Below are positions 52,147 through 60,982 of a stretch of DNA of 64,000 bases, in pieces. Every line of letters begins with the position of its first letter. Positions within the stretch are counted from its first letter, which is position 1. The notes beneath the pieces are model-generated. The model made no database searches. It saw only the letters and a program-made list of their open reading frames with translations, and had not been told where the DNA came from. Source of the stretch: Sedimentibacter hydroxybenzoicus DSM 7310 (lineage in GTDB: Bacteria; Bacillota; Clostridia; Tissierellales; Sedimentibacteraceae); NCBI RefSeq assembly GCF_013403245.1, contig NZ_JACBNQ010000007.1, forward strand, positions 1 to 64,000, given 5' to 3'. A program made the position numbers and the translations under genes.

Positions 52147-53610
52147 ATGTATAATAATTTAGGTGACAGAAAGCTATCAATGCTGATGGATTTCTATGAG
52201 CTTACCATGGCTAACGGGTACTTTGCCAACGGTATGAAGGATGACATTGTTTATTTTGATATGTTTTTCAGAAAGAATCCTGACGGAGCCGGATTTTCAA
52301 TAGTTGCAGGATTAGCTCAGGTTATTCAATATATTAAAGAATTAAAATTCACAGATGATGATATTGAATATTTAAGAAGCAAAAATTTATTTAAGGATGA
52401 ATTTCTTAAATATTTAAAAGATTTTAAATTTTCAGGTGACATATATGCTATACCTGAAGGTACTCCGGTATTTCCAGGTGAGCCGTTATTAACAGTAAGA
52501 GCGAAAACAATCGATGCGCAGCTTATTGAAACAATGCTTTTATTAACCATAAATCATCAAAGTCTGATAGCTACTAAAGCAAATAGAATTGTCAGAGCCG
52601 CAAAAGGAAGACCTATCATGGAATTTGGAGCAAGAAGAAGTCAGGGATATGATGGGGCCATATATGGAGCAAGAGCGGCATATATAGGAGGAGTTGTGGG
52701 TACTGCAACGACTCTTGCCGATGAAGTGTTTGAAGTGCCGGCTCTCGGTACTATGGCACATTCTTGGGTACAAATGTTTGAAAGTGAATATGAGTCATTC
52801 AAGGTTTATGCTGAGAATTACCCTGATAGCTGTACATTATTGATTGATACCTACAATGTAATAAAAAGCGGTATCCCGAATGCTATTAAGGTATCAAAAG
52901 AAGTTCTTGAACCTATGGGGAAAAGGTTAAAGGGTGTTAGATTAGATAGCGGTGATATAGCATATCTAAGTAAAAAATGCAGACGAATGCTTGATGATGC
53001 AGATCTGAAGGATTGTAATATTGTGGCTTCAAACAGCTTAGATGAATTTATTATTACAGATTTACTGGATCAAGGTGCCAAAATAGATTCATTCGGTGTG
53101 GGAGAAAGGTTGATAACTGCTAAATCAGAGCCGGTATTTGGGTGTGTATACAAGCTTGTAGCCGTTGAAAGGGACGGAGAAATAATTCCAAAAATTAAAA
53201 TATCAGAAAACGAAGAAAAGATTACCAACCCCGGATATAAAAAAGCATGGCGTCTATACGACAGAGACACAAATAATCCAATAGCGGATGTTATAACATT
53301 ATCCCATGAAACGATTGACGATTCTAGGCCATATACAATTTTTGATGAAATACACGTATGGAAAAAGAAGAGGGTAACTAACTTTTATGTAAAAAATCTG
53401 CAAGTCCCTATTTTTATAAACGGAGAATGTGTATATGAAAGCAGAAACATTCATGAGATTAAAAAATATTGCAAAAATCAAGTCGATAATTTATGGGGTG
53501 AGGTAAAAAGATTTATTAACCCTCACAGCTACTATGTGGATCTTTCCGCAGAACTTTGGAATTGCAAACAGAATTTAATAAATCAATATAGCTTCAAAGA
53601 CCACAAATAA
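52147..53610 (+). CDS. pncB: Nicotinate phosphoribosyltransferase
   Basis: A 487-aa enzyme that makes nicotinate mononucleotide from nicotinate, PRPP and ATP; nadD at 10.9 kb performs the next step. Start MLMDFYELTMANGYF, FGARRSQGYDGA (about 157-168), GTMAHSWVQMF with the phospho-His region, and VRLDSGDIAYLS are present. Confidence 0.95.
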   Translation: MYNNLGDRKLSMLMDFYELTMANGYFANGMKDDIVYFDMFFRKNPDGAGFSIVAGLAQVIQYIKELKFTDDDIEYLRSKNLFKDEFLKYLKDFKFSGDIYAIPEGTPVFPGEPLLTVRAKTIDAQLIETMLLLTINHQSLIATKANRIVRAAKGRPIMEFGARRSQGYDGAIYGARAAYIGGVVGTATTLADEVFEVPALGTMAHSWVQMFESEYESFKVYAENYPDSCTLLIDTYNVIKSGIPNAIKVSKEVLEPMGKRLKGVRLDSGDIAYLSKKCRRMLDDADLKDCNIVASNSLDEFIITDLLDQGAKIDSFGVGERLITAKSEPVFGCVYKLVAVERDGEIIPKIKISENEEKITNPGYKKAWRLYDRDTNNPIADVITLSHETIDDSRPYTIFDEIHVWKKKRVTNFYVKNLQVPIFINGECVYESRNIHEIKKYCKNQVDNLWGEVKRFINPHSYYVDLSAELWNCKQNLINQYSFKDHK

Positions 53611-53613
53611 ACA

Positions 53614-53679
53614 AGCATTTTGGGGACGGACCTTTTCGTGGCCGCTGGCGGCCACGAAAAGGTCCGTCCCCAAAATGCT
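53614..53679. repeat. Perfect 32-bp-stem GGGGACGG palindrome; bidirectional terminator
   Basis: 53614-53645 pairs without mismatch with 53648-53679; the loop is 2 nt. It fills the gap between convergent pncB and the CofE-like gene and shares GGGGACGGACC with 39036. Confidence 0.9.
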
Positions 53680-53684
53680 GTTAT

Positions 53685-54875
53685 TTATACTGAATAATTA
53701 TCAAAGTATCCTTGTATATAAATAATCGGAGTTCCCTTGTCTCCGCTTCCTGACGTTAAATCACACAGAGAACCGATTAAATCTGTTAATCTTCTTGGTG
53801 TTGTTCCCTGAGCTTCCATACTGCTTTTTAAATTATCATCTTTGTTTTCAATAGATTTAGTGATTGCTGCCTTTAATTCGTCTCCTGACAGGTCCTTAAA
53901 CTGATTGTCCGCAAGATACTTTAATTTAATCTCATTTGGCGTGCCGGATAAACCTTCTGTGTAACCCGGTGAAACAACAGGATCTGCAAGCTCCCAGATT
54001 TTACCTACAGGGTCTTTAAATGCTCCGTCACCGTAAACCATAACTTCTATATCTTTACCTGTTTCATCGAAAAGTATTTTTTGTATTTTATTCACTAAAC
54101 TTTTACAATCTCTCGGAAATAGCTTAACCGAATCCTCCGTTGCTTTATTTGATCCCAGCAAACCGTATTCTTCATTATAGCCGCTTCCGTTGACCGATGA
54201 AGATAAAATATCATCTAATCCATAAACAACTTTTGCTCCCGCATTTTTAAGTAATCTCTTGCTTCTTTGTCTCGTATGGATATCGCAAACCAAGACAGAG
54301 TCGGTATATTTTAATATGCTTACAGGGTTGTTTGCCAAAATAACCTCTGCATCAGCACCACTTTCTTTTATTATATCGGAGTAATATTTTATATAATCTA
54401 TTCCTGTAAATATGTGATTTGTGTTTTCAAAATGATTTCTAAATTCTTTTTCTGTAAGTATATCAGTCCATGGGTTAATATCCGCAGCATCAAGTGCATC
54501 ATAAGTTACAAAAGAATTGCCAACCTCATCTGAAGGATAACTAAATTGCAAATAAACTTTTTTAAATGACTTAGCAATACCTTTTAAGCATATGGCAAAC
54601 CTGTTTCTGCTAAGTATTGGAAATATCAAACCAATTGTATCGCAATTAAATTTATTTTTTACATCAGAAGCAATATCATCGATTCCGGCATAGTTGCCTT
54701 GGCTTCTGGCTACTACGGATTCAGTTATTGCCAATATATCCCTGTCCTTCAAAGAAAAGCCATCAAGCTTCGAAGCTTTTAATACTGAATCAACAGCTAT
54801 TTGAGCTATATTATCACCAGTTTTGACAATAGGGGCTCTTATACCTCTGACAACAGTTCCGACCATTCTATCCAT
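53685..54875 (-). CDS. Coenzyme F420-0:L-glutamate ligase-like (CofE/FbiB-type) protein
   Basis: A 396-aa protein of the F420-0:gamma-glutamyl ligase superfamily: GTVVRGIRAPIVKTGDNIAQI start and DRDILAITESVVARSQGNY (about 43-61) match the ligase core. GDGAFKDPVGKIWELADPVVSPGYT is typical of a clostridial subgroup. No F420 biosynthesis partner is present in the window, so amino-acid ligation to another cofactor or nucleotide is possible. It has GGAG 7 bp before the ATG. Confidence 0.75.
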   Translation of the reverse strand: MDRMVGTVVRGIRAPIVKTGDNIAQIAVDSVLKASKLDGFSLKDRDILAITESVVARSQGNYAGIDDIASDVKNKFNCDTIGLIFPILSRNRFAICLKGIAKSFKKVYLQFSYPSDEVGNSFVTYDALDAADINPWTDILTEKEFRNHFENTNHIFTGIDYIKYYSDIIKESGADAEVILANNPVSILKYTDSVLVCDIHTRQRSKRLLKNAGAKVVYGLDDILSSSVNGSGYNEEYGLLGSNKATEDSVKLFPRDCKSLVNKIQKILFDETGKDIEVMVYGDGAFKDPVGKIWELADPVVSPGYTEGLSGTPNEIKLKYLADNQFKDLSGDELKAAITKSIENKDDNLKSSMEAQGTTPRRLTDLIGSLCDLTSGSGDKGTPIIYIQGYFDNYSV

Positions 54876-55060
54876 CTTTTTCTCCTTAAATAGTTATTTA
54901 TTAATTTTTCCTTATATATTATAATACATTTAGTAATTTAAGTAAAATATTTTTATATAACGTTTATGTAACGTATTGATTGTATTTTTATATACTATTT
55001 GATAACATTAAAGTATATATGTTATATTACATTGATTGATTACTAATACGGAGGATATTT

Positions 55061-55633
55061 ATGAATTTTCCAAGGATAGGAATGCGAAATATAAAAACAT
55101 CAACATCAGTATTCCTTTGCTTATTACTATTTGAACTTTTGAACAGAGAAAATGCCCTTATGGCATGTATTGCTGCGGTTATTTGCATGCAAAATACTAT
55201 AGTGGATTCATTCAGAAAAGGTACTGAAAGAATAATTGGTACAATAATAGGGGGTATAGCAGGTGCTTTTGTACTTTTTCTTATAAGTACCTTCGGCTAT
55301 GAAAACATATTAATTTTTATTATACCCATAGGAGTTATAATTCTAATCGAAATATGCGTATCATTAGGGTTGAAAAACTCTGTAGTAATATGCTGTGTTG
55401 TTTATTTGGTTTTATTAACATCAGCTAATCATGTAGAAGGGTATATTTTGTATACGATTAACAGAATATTGGATACGTCCGTAGGGATAGTTATAGCATT
55501 GTTGATAAACAAATATATGAATATTCCAGACTCTATAAAGTATAAGCTTAAATTATCAAGAAAATCTGATGAAGATGATGTTACAAAGGGTGTACCTGAT
55601 GAAAATAATGATGATGAAACAAATTATAGCTGA
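55061..55633 (+). CDS. FUSC/aromatic acid exporter-type membrane protein
   Basis: A 190-aa protein with the N-terminal membrane module of the aromatic acid exporter/FUSC family: RNIKTSTSVFLCLLLFELL, AVICMQNTIVDSFRKGTERIIGTIIGG (about 45-72) and several helices, then an acidic soluble tail. It lacks the C-terminal soluble domain of longer members. The substrate is unknown. Confidence 0.8.
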   Translation: MNFPRIGMRNIKTSTSVFLCLLLFELLNRENALMACIAAVICMQNTIVDSFRKGTERIIGTIIGGIAGAFVLFLISTFGYENILIFIIPIGVIILIEICVSLGLKNSVVICCVVYLVLLTSANHVEGYILYTINRILDTSVGIVIALLINKYMNIPDSIKYKLKLSRKSDEDDVTKGVPDENNDDETNYS

Positions 55634-55763
55634 AAGGGACAGGATTTTTAAATTTTTTATTGACAATATCTTAATAGTAATGTAATGTATGAAATGTTAT
55701 CATCTTGCATAAAAACAGGGACAACTTCATAATATTAAAAAAAGGTATAATGGAGGGTCTAAA

Positions 55764-56030
55764 GTGGGGGCAGATATAGGTATCGTATTAGCTTATTCCG
55801 CAGGAATAATGTTGGTATTTATGGTTTCCTGGATTTTTGTGAAACCGCTGAAGTTTTTAGGTAAAATGGTATTGAATTCAATTTTGGGAGCAGTTTTTTT
55901 AATTATTTTCAATTATTTTGGACAATATTTTGGATTGCATATTGCAGTGAACGAAATAACGGCTTTAATTCTGGGCATCTTAGGAATACCCGGTTTTATT
56001 GCTATATTAATAATAAAAATTTTTTTATAG
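55764..56030 (+). CDS. bofA: Pro-sigma-K processing inhibitor BofA
   Basis: An 88-aa membrane protein with three hydrophobic stretches; VLNSILGAVFLIIFNYFG and NEITALILGILGIPGFIAILI match BofA. It starts at GTG with GGAGG upstream. BofA and SpoIVFA restrain SpoIVFB, so it belongs with sigK (6.8 kb) and spoIVFAB (37.6 kb). It lies ahead of the yaaO-tmk block, as in Bacillus. Confidence 0.9.
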   Translation: MGADIGIVLAYSAGIMLVFMVSWIFVKPLKFLGKMVLNSILGAVFLIIFNYFGQYFGLHIAVNEITALILGILGIPGFIAILIIKIFL

Positions 56031-56128
56031 TATATAATAGTTTTGCTGTAAAATTTTTTATTGGACAACATTTTATTACTGTAATATAATAGTGTTAATT
56101 GCTTTAATGTTATTAAAGAGGTGATAAT

Positions 56129-56278
56129 ATGTGGTTAGAATATATCGTTCTTTTTTCAATTGCAGCCACGGTATTTTCTATAATGATTGTTTTAATCATA
56201 GAAACTGTGCACACAACAAAGAGTATTTCAAGAAAAAGAAACAGCAGAAAAATGACTGCAAAAAGCAGTAAATTATAA
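56129..56278 (+). CDS. Small single-span membrane protein (49 aa)
   Basis: A 49-codon ORF starting MWLEYIVLFS with one helix (about 5-27) and a basic tail (KSISRKRNSRKMTAKSSKL). AAAGAGGTGAT lies 6-8 bp before the ATG. It is between bofA and the yaaO-like gene; the position of Bacillus CsfB is similar, but no sequence likeness is claimed. Confidence 0.6.
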   Translation: MWLEYIVLFSIAATVFSIMIVLIIETVHTTKSISRKRNSRKMTAKSSKL

Positions 56279-56353
56279 AAAAGGAGATGAGCACTAATCC
56301 CAATATACAACAATAAATTTAACAATTTATTTAGTTTTAACGGGAGATAAACA

Positions 56354-57784
56354 ATGGATAAACTGAATATTATTTCGGGGATTAAACAGTATCGAAGCGA
56401 AGTAGATACAAATTTTCACATGCCTGGTCATAAAGGTAAACTTGGAATTTTAGATGAAATAGGTAATAATCTGAATTTTTATGACATTACTGAAACTTTA
56501 GGTACAGACAATTTACATTTCCCAACAGGATTTTTAAAGGATGCCATGAACTATATATCAAAATCATATGGCGCTAAAAGATCTTATATGGTCGTTAACG
56601 GAACATCTTGCGGAATTATATCGGCTATAATGGCATGTACAAACCCCGGTGATAAGATTATTGTGCAGAGAGACTGTCACAAATCCGTTTATAATGCTTG
56701 TATATTAGGAGATTTAAAGTTATACTATTTATATCCTGAATTTAACAAGAAGTATGGATTAAATTTCAGTATCAGCCTGGAAAAGTTAGAGCAAATGTTA
56801 ATAGACAATCCTGACGTCAAAATGGTGGTTTTAACTTATCCGACATTTTACGGTATATGCTTTGATGTGAAAAAAGCAGCAGAAATAGTTCATAAGTATG
56901 GAAAAATACTTATGATTGATGAAGCGCACGGCTCACATTTGCATTTTTGTAAGGATTTATTACCTCCTTCCGCAGAAAGCTCAGGAGCTGATATAGTTAC
57001 ACAAAGCACACACAAAACTCTTCCTTGTATGACTCAAGGTTCCATATTGCATGTATGTTCTGACAGGGTTGACATGGCAAATATTGAATCAATGCTCAGA
57101 ATGCTTCAGACAACTTCACCGTCATATATACTTATGGCATCTATAGAAAATGCGGTGCATTGGATGAACCAGTACGGAGAAGAAAGGTTGAAAAGAAACA
57201 TAGAGGTATTCAAGAAAAGAACTCTTGAGCTCAGAAACATGGGTATAAATGTTTTGGAAGATGATTTTATAATCAGTGAAGGATGCTACGACTTTGATGC
57301 CACAAGAGCGGTAATAAGTATGAGTGAGCTTGGCATTACAGGAACGGAGCTTCAGGAAATTCTGAGATATAAATATAAAATTCAAATGGAATTTGCAGAT
57401 TTACAGTATACTGTAGGATATATTACAGCAACTGATGAAATAGAAGATATAGACAGATTATTTGATGCAGTAAAAGAAATATATTTAGAGGAAAGTCAAA
57501 GCAAGGAAAAGAGAGAAATAATCCAAATAGAGGCATTTCCTCAACTGCAGCACGAAAGAAAAATGAGAAAGGCATTTTATGCCGTAAATGAATTGATTGA
57601 TATGGATGAAGCAATCGGCAGAACAGCCGCTGAATTTATTATTCCATATCCTCCGGGAATTCCTTTGGTTTGCCCGGGCGAAATAATTCAACAGGAAACA
57701 GTGGATTACGTTAAGGTAATGCTTGAAAACAGCATAAACGTTAATGGAGTAAACAAATACAATCAAGTGAGAGTTGTTAAATGA
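56354..57784 (+). CDS. Orn/Lys/Arg decarboxylase family protein (YaaO-like)
   Basis: A 476-aa PLP enzyme of the Orn/Lys/Arg decarboxylase family: FHMPGHKG (about 21-28), VNGTSCGIISA, DEAHGSHLHF (about 190) and the Lys in TQSTHKTLPCMTQGS (about 222) that would bind PLP. The C-terminal domain (GRTAAEFIIPYPPGIPLVCPGE) is present. It likely makes a polyamine precursor, but which amino acid is used is open. It overlaps tmk by 4 bp. Confidence 0.9.
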   Translation: MDKLNIISGIKQYRSEVDTNFHMPGHKGKLGILDEIGNNLNFYDITETLGTDNLHFPTGFLKDAMNYISKSYGAKRSYMVVNGTSCGIISAIMACTNPGDKIIVQRDCHKSVYNACILGDLKLYYLYPEFNKKYGLNFSISLEKLEQMLIDNPDVKMVVLTYPTFYGICFDVKKAAEIVHKYGKILMIDEAHGSHLHFCKDLLPPSAESSGADIVTQSTHKTLPCMTQGSILHVCSDRVDMANIESMLRMLQTTSPSYILMASIENAVHWMNQYGEERLKRNIEVFKKRTLELRNMGINVLEDDFIISEGCYDFDATRAVISMSELGITGTELQEILRYKYKIQMEFADLQYTVGYITATDEIEDIDRLFDAVKEIYLEESQSKEKREIIQIEAFPQLQHERKMRKAFYAVNELIDMDEAIGRTAAEFIIPYPPGIPLVCPGEIIQQETVDYVKVMLENSINVNGVNKYNQVRVVK

Positions 57785-58392
57785 GAGGAATCTTTATAGT
57801 ATTAGAAGGTCCGGACGGTTCCGGCAAAAGTACCATGGCTAAAAAAATAGGTAAATATTTTTCCGAGCAGGGCAGAGAAATAGAATTTACCAGAGAACCG
57901 GGCGGAACTAAAATAAGCGAAAAAATCAGGGAGCTTATTTTAGATAACAATAATACTGAAATGAATTACAGAACAGAAGCTTTGCTTTATGCGGCAGCAA
58001 GAGCACAGTTAGTAACTGAAAAAATAATTCCTTGGCTTCAAGATGGTAAAATTGTAATAAGCGAAAGATTTGTTTATTCAAGCTTAGTATATCAAGGCAT
58101 TGGTAGAGGCTTAGGTATTGAAGAAGTTAAAAATATAAATAAATTTGCAACTGCAAATTTACGACCTGACTTAGTTTTGCTATTGGATGTTAATCCGGAG
58201 AAGGGATTAAGAAGAAAGTTGAACATTGATGGCGGAGACCGTCTTGAAAATGAAAGCATCAGCTTTCATAAACAGGTCTACGAAGGATATAAGGAGCTTG
58301 CATTGTCCTGCCCTGAAATCAAAACAATTAATGCTGAAAGAACTATCGATGAAATTTTTAATGAGATTAAAAATATAATTATTTCAATATAG
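57781..58392 (+). CDS. tmk: Thymidylate kinase
   Basis: A 203-aa kinase making dTDP from dTMP: P-loop EGPDGSGKST (8-17), TREPGGTKIS (about 37-46) and SERFVYSSLVYQG (about 94-106). Confidence 0.97.
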   Translation: MRGIFIVLEGPDGSGKSTMAKKIGKYFSEQGREIEFTREPGGTKISEKIRELILDNNNTEMNYRTEALLYAAARAQLVTEKIIPWLQDGKIVISERFVYSSLVYQGIGRGLGIEEVKNINKFATANLRPDLVLLLDVNPEKGLRRKLNIDGGDRLENESISFHKQVYEGYKELALSCPEIKTINAERTIDEIFNEIKNIIISI

Positions 58393-58401
58393 GAGGATCT
58401 T

Positions 58402-58734
58402 ATGAAATCAATAACTGCCATAGTACAAAATGATGATGCAAACAAACTGATTTCCGCTTTGAGAGAAAATGGTTTTTCATCAACGAAAATGTCATCTACC
58501 GGAGGTTTTTTGAGCTCAGGCAATACAACCATAATATCATTGGTTGAAGACGACAGAGTGGATGAAGAAATTGAAATAATCAGGAGAATATGCAAAACAA
58601 AAAAGAAAATTACGGCAGCTATACCTCCAAGCTCATTCAGCACGGTAGGCGGATATTTACCACAAACTATAGAAGTGACAGTCGGAGGGGCAGTTGTTTT
58701 TGTAACTAATGTGGAAAGATTCGAAAAGATTTAG
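58402..58734 (+). CDS. darA: Cyclic di-AMP receptor DarA (PII-like)
   Basis: A 110-aa PII-like trimeric protein: AIVQNDDANKLISALRENGFSSTKMSSTGGFLSSGNTTI holds the c-di-AMP-contacting loops (about residues 7-45, read in pieces), and GGAVVFVTNVERF closes it. It is the Bacillus YaaQ (DarA) homologue and has the same place between tmk and holB. The downstream output is unknown. Confidence 0.95.
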   Translation: MKSITAIVQNDDANKLISALRENGFSSTKMSSTGGFLSSGNTTIISLVEDDRVDEEIEIIRRICKTKKKITAAIPPSSFSTVGGYLPQTIEVTVGGAVVFVTNVERFEKI

Positions 58735-58742
58735 GTGATAAA

Positions 58743-59723
58743 ATGCATTTCAGCCATATAGCAGGCCAAGATGAAATCAAAAAAACTTTAATAAATTCAA
58801 TTAATAACAATCAGATATCCCACTGTTATATATTTGAAGGACCAAAAGGCATGGGCAAGTATGATTTAGCGTTAATATTTGCCCAAGCTTTGCTTTGTAA
58901 AAATAAGAATGATATTCCCTGCAACAAATGTCAGGACTGTTTAAAGATAAACTCAGAAAATCATCCGGATTTACATGTGATAAATATTGAAGAAACAACG
59001 ATAAAACGCGAAGACATAGACGAATTAATAAATTCAATTTATAAAAAACCTTATGAGGCAAACAAAAAAATATATATAATAAAAGAGGCTCAGGAAATGA
59101 CGCCTCAGGCAGCTAACACGTTTTTAAAAACATTGGAAGAACCGCCTAAGGATTCGGTTATAATATTGTTAACAACAAATTCCAATTTGTTGTTGACAAC
59201 GATTGTTTCAAGATGTCAGCATATAAAGCTGAAAAATGTCAGCAAGGAGACAATTAAATCCCACCTGATGGATAATTATGATATATCGGAAGAAATTGCT
59301 GAATTAGCGGCATTTTATTCAAAGGGTATATTAAACAAAGCAATAAATATAGTCTCAGGAAAAGATAATTTATTGAAATTCAGAGAAGAAATAATTAAGT
59401 TATTCGATAAAATCATAAACTCTGATTCGGAAATAATATATGACTTAGAAAATTACTTTGAAGAGCAAAAAGATAATATAGATTCAATAATTGAAATTAT
59501 GATGACATGGGTCAGAGATATAATGTTCATCAAAAATAATATGGAAGAATTAATCATTAATAAAGATTTTAAACAGCTTGTTAAAACGCATGGGGAATCG
59601 ATAAAAAATAATTCAAATATCATTGAAAACTTGCAGCAAACAAGCGAAAATATAAAGAGCAATGTCAACTATAAGTTAGCGGTAGATAATATGCTTTTAA
59701 GGATTCAGGAGGAATTTAGATGA
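58743..59723 (+). CDS. holB: DNA polymerase III delta' subunit
   Basis: A 326-aa clamp-loader AAA+ subunit: EGPKGMGKYDLA (a Walker A variant, about 34-45), zinc Cys in CKNKNDIPCNKCQDC (about 59-73), and LEEPPKDSVIILLTT. It follows darA by 8 bp; Bacillus yaaR, usually between them, is absent. Confidence 0.93.
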   Translation: MHFSHIAGQDEIKKTLINSINNNQISHCYIFEGPKGMGKYDLALIFAQALLCKNKNDIPCNKCQDCLKINSENHPDLHVINIEETTIKREDIDELINSIYKKPYEANKKIYIIKEAQEMTPQAANTFLKTLEEPPKDSVIILLTTNSNLLLTTIVSRCQHIKLKNVSKETIKSHLMDNYDISEEIAELAAFYSKGILNKAINIVSGKDNLLKFREEIIKLFDKIINSDSEIIYDLENYFEEQKDNIDSIIEIMMTWVRDIMFIKNNMEELIINKDFKQLVKTHGESIKNNSNIIENLQQTSENIKSNVNYKLAVDNMLLRIQEEFR

Positions 59724-60601
59724 TAAAGGTAGTAGGCATCAGATTCAAGAAAGCCGGTAAAATATACTATTTTGATCCTGATAAAAAGTGGATAAATGAA
59801 GGAGACTTCGTAATAGTAGAAACAATCAGGGGGATTGAATACGGTCAGGTGGTTGTTGGTCCGAAGATGGTGAAGGAAGATGACATAATTTCGCCGTTGA
59901 AAAAAGTTTTGCGGCTGGCAACAGAAGAAGATATAAGAATTAATCAGGAAAATAAAGAAAAAGAAAAAGATGCATTCAATTTATGCTTTAAAAAGATAGA
60001 AGAGCATGGATTAGAAATGAAGCTTGTTGATATAGAATATACCTTTGATAACAATAAGGTTATCTTTTATTTTACTGCCGACGGCAGAATTGACTTCAGA
60101 GAGCTTGTTAAGGATTTGGCTTCAATATTCAGAACAAGAATAGAATTAAGACAGATAGGAGTCAGAGATGAAGCCAAGATGATTGGAGGGCTCGGACCCT
60201 GTGGAAGACCAATGTGCTGTTCATCTTTTTTAGGTGAATTTTATCCTGTGTCGATTAAAATGGCAAAGGAACAGAAACTATCGCTTAACCCTGCTAAAAT
60301 ATCAGGCATATGCTCAAGGTTGATGTGCTGCTTAAATTATGAGCACCAGGTATATGAAGAAAATATAAGAGAATTGCCTGATGTGGGAGACAGAGTTTCA
60401 ATCATAGGAAGCAACAGAACAGGAATAGTATTAGACATTAATCCATTGTTTAAAACCGCAAGAGTTAGTACCAATAAACCTGATGGAACAGTAGAAATAG
60501 AAGATATAGACGGTTCAAGCCTTAAGGTTGTTGAAGAAGGCGTTTTAAAACAAAGGCATGATGATTTAAATTTAGATGAATTAAAAGAGCTGGAAGATTA
60601 A
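59720..60601 (+). CDS. ricT: RicT (YaaT) PSP1-domain protein
   Basis: A 293-aa PSP1-domain protein, part of the RicAFT (Fe-S) complex that with RNase Y controls mRNA maturation and sporulation entry in Bacillus. Cys residues in GPCGRPMCCSSFLGEF and GICSRLMCCLNYE (about 155-210) are the Fe-S ligands. The ATG overlaps the holB stop. Confidence 0.95.
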   Translation: MIKVVGIRFKKAGKIYYFDPDKKWINEGDFVIVETIRGIEYGQVVVGPKMVKEDDIISPLKKVLRLATEEDIRINQENKEKEKDAFNLCFKKIEEHGLEMKLVDIEYTFDNNKVIFYFTADGRIDFRELVKDLASIFRTRIELRQIGVRDEAKMIGGLGPCGRPMCCSSFLGEFYPVSIKMAKEQKLSLNPAKISGICSRLMCCLNYEHQVYEENIRELPDVGDRVSIIGSNRTGIVLDINPLFKTARVSTNKPDGTVEIEDIDGSSLKVVEEGVLKQRHDDLNLDELKELED

Positions 60602-60761
60602 ATTTATGCATGAGTATTGAAAATACTGATATTTGTAGTAAATTTAACAATAAAGGCTATATAATAATAAAAATATTTTACATTTAATATAAAAAGTACT
60701 TTAAAATAAGTACAAATAGTGTTAAAATATGTATTGATAAATGTTGGGGGAGGTGAAATAA

Positions 60762-60932
<171 letters not shown>

Positions 60933-60952
60933 TAGATACTAAAGAACAAAAG

Positions 60953-60977
60953 AAAAAGCCAAAGAGTGGCTTTTTTC
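60953..60977. terminator. Terminator between ferredoxin and oligopeptidase genes
   Basis: A 9-bp stem (60953-60961 with 60967-60975) with A and T runs on the two sides, usable by both convergent genes. Confidence 0.85.
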
Positions 60978-60982
60978 TTATT

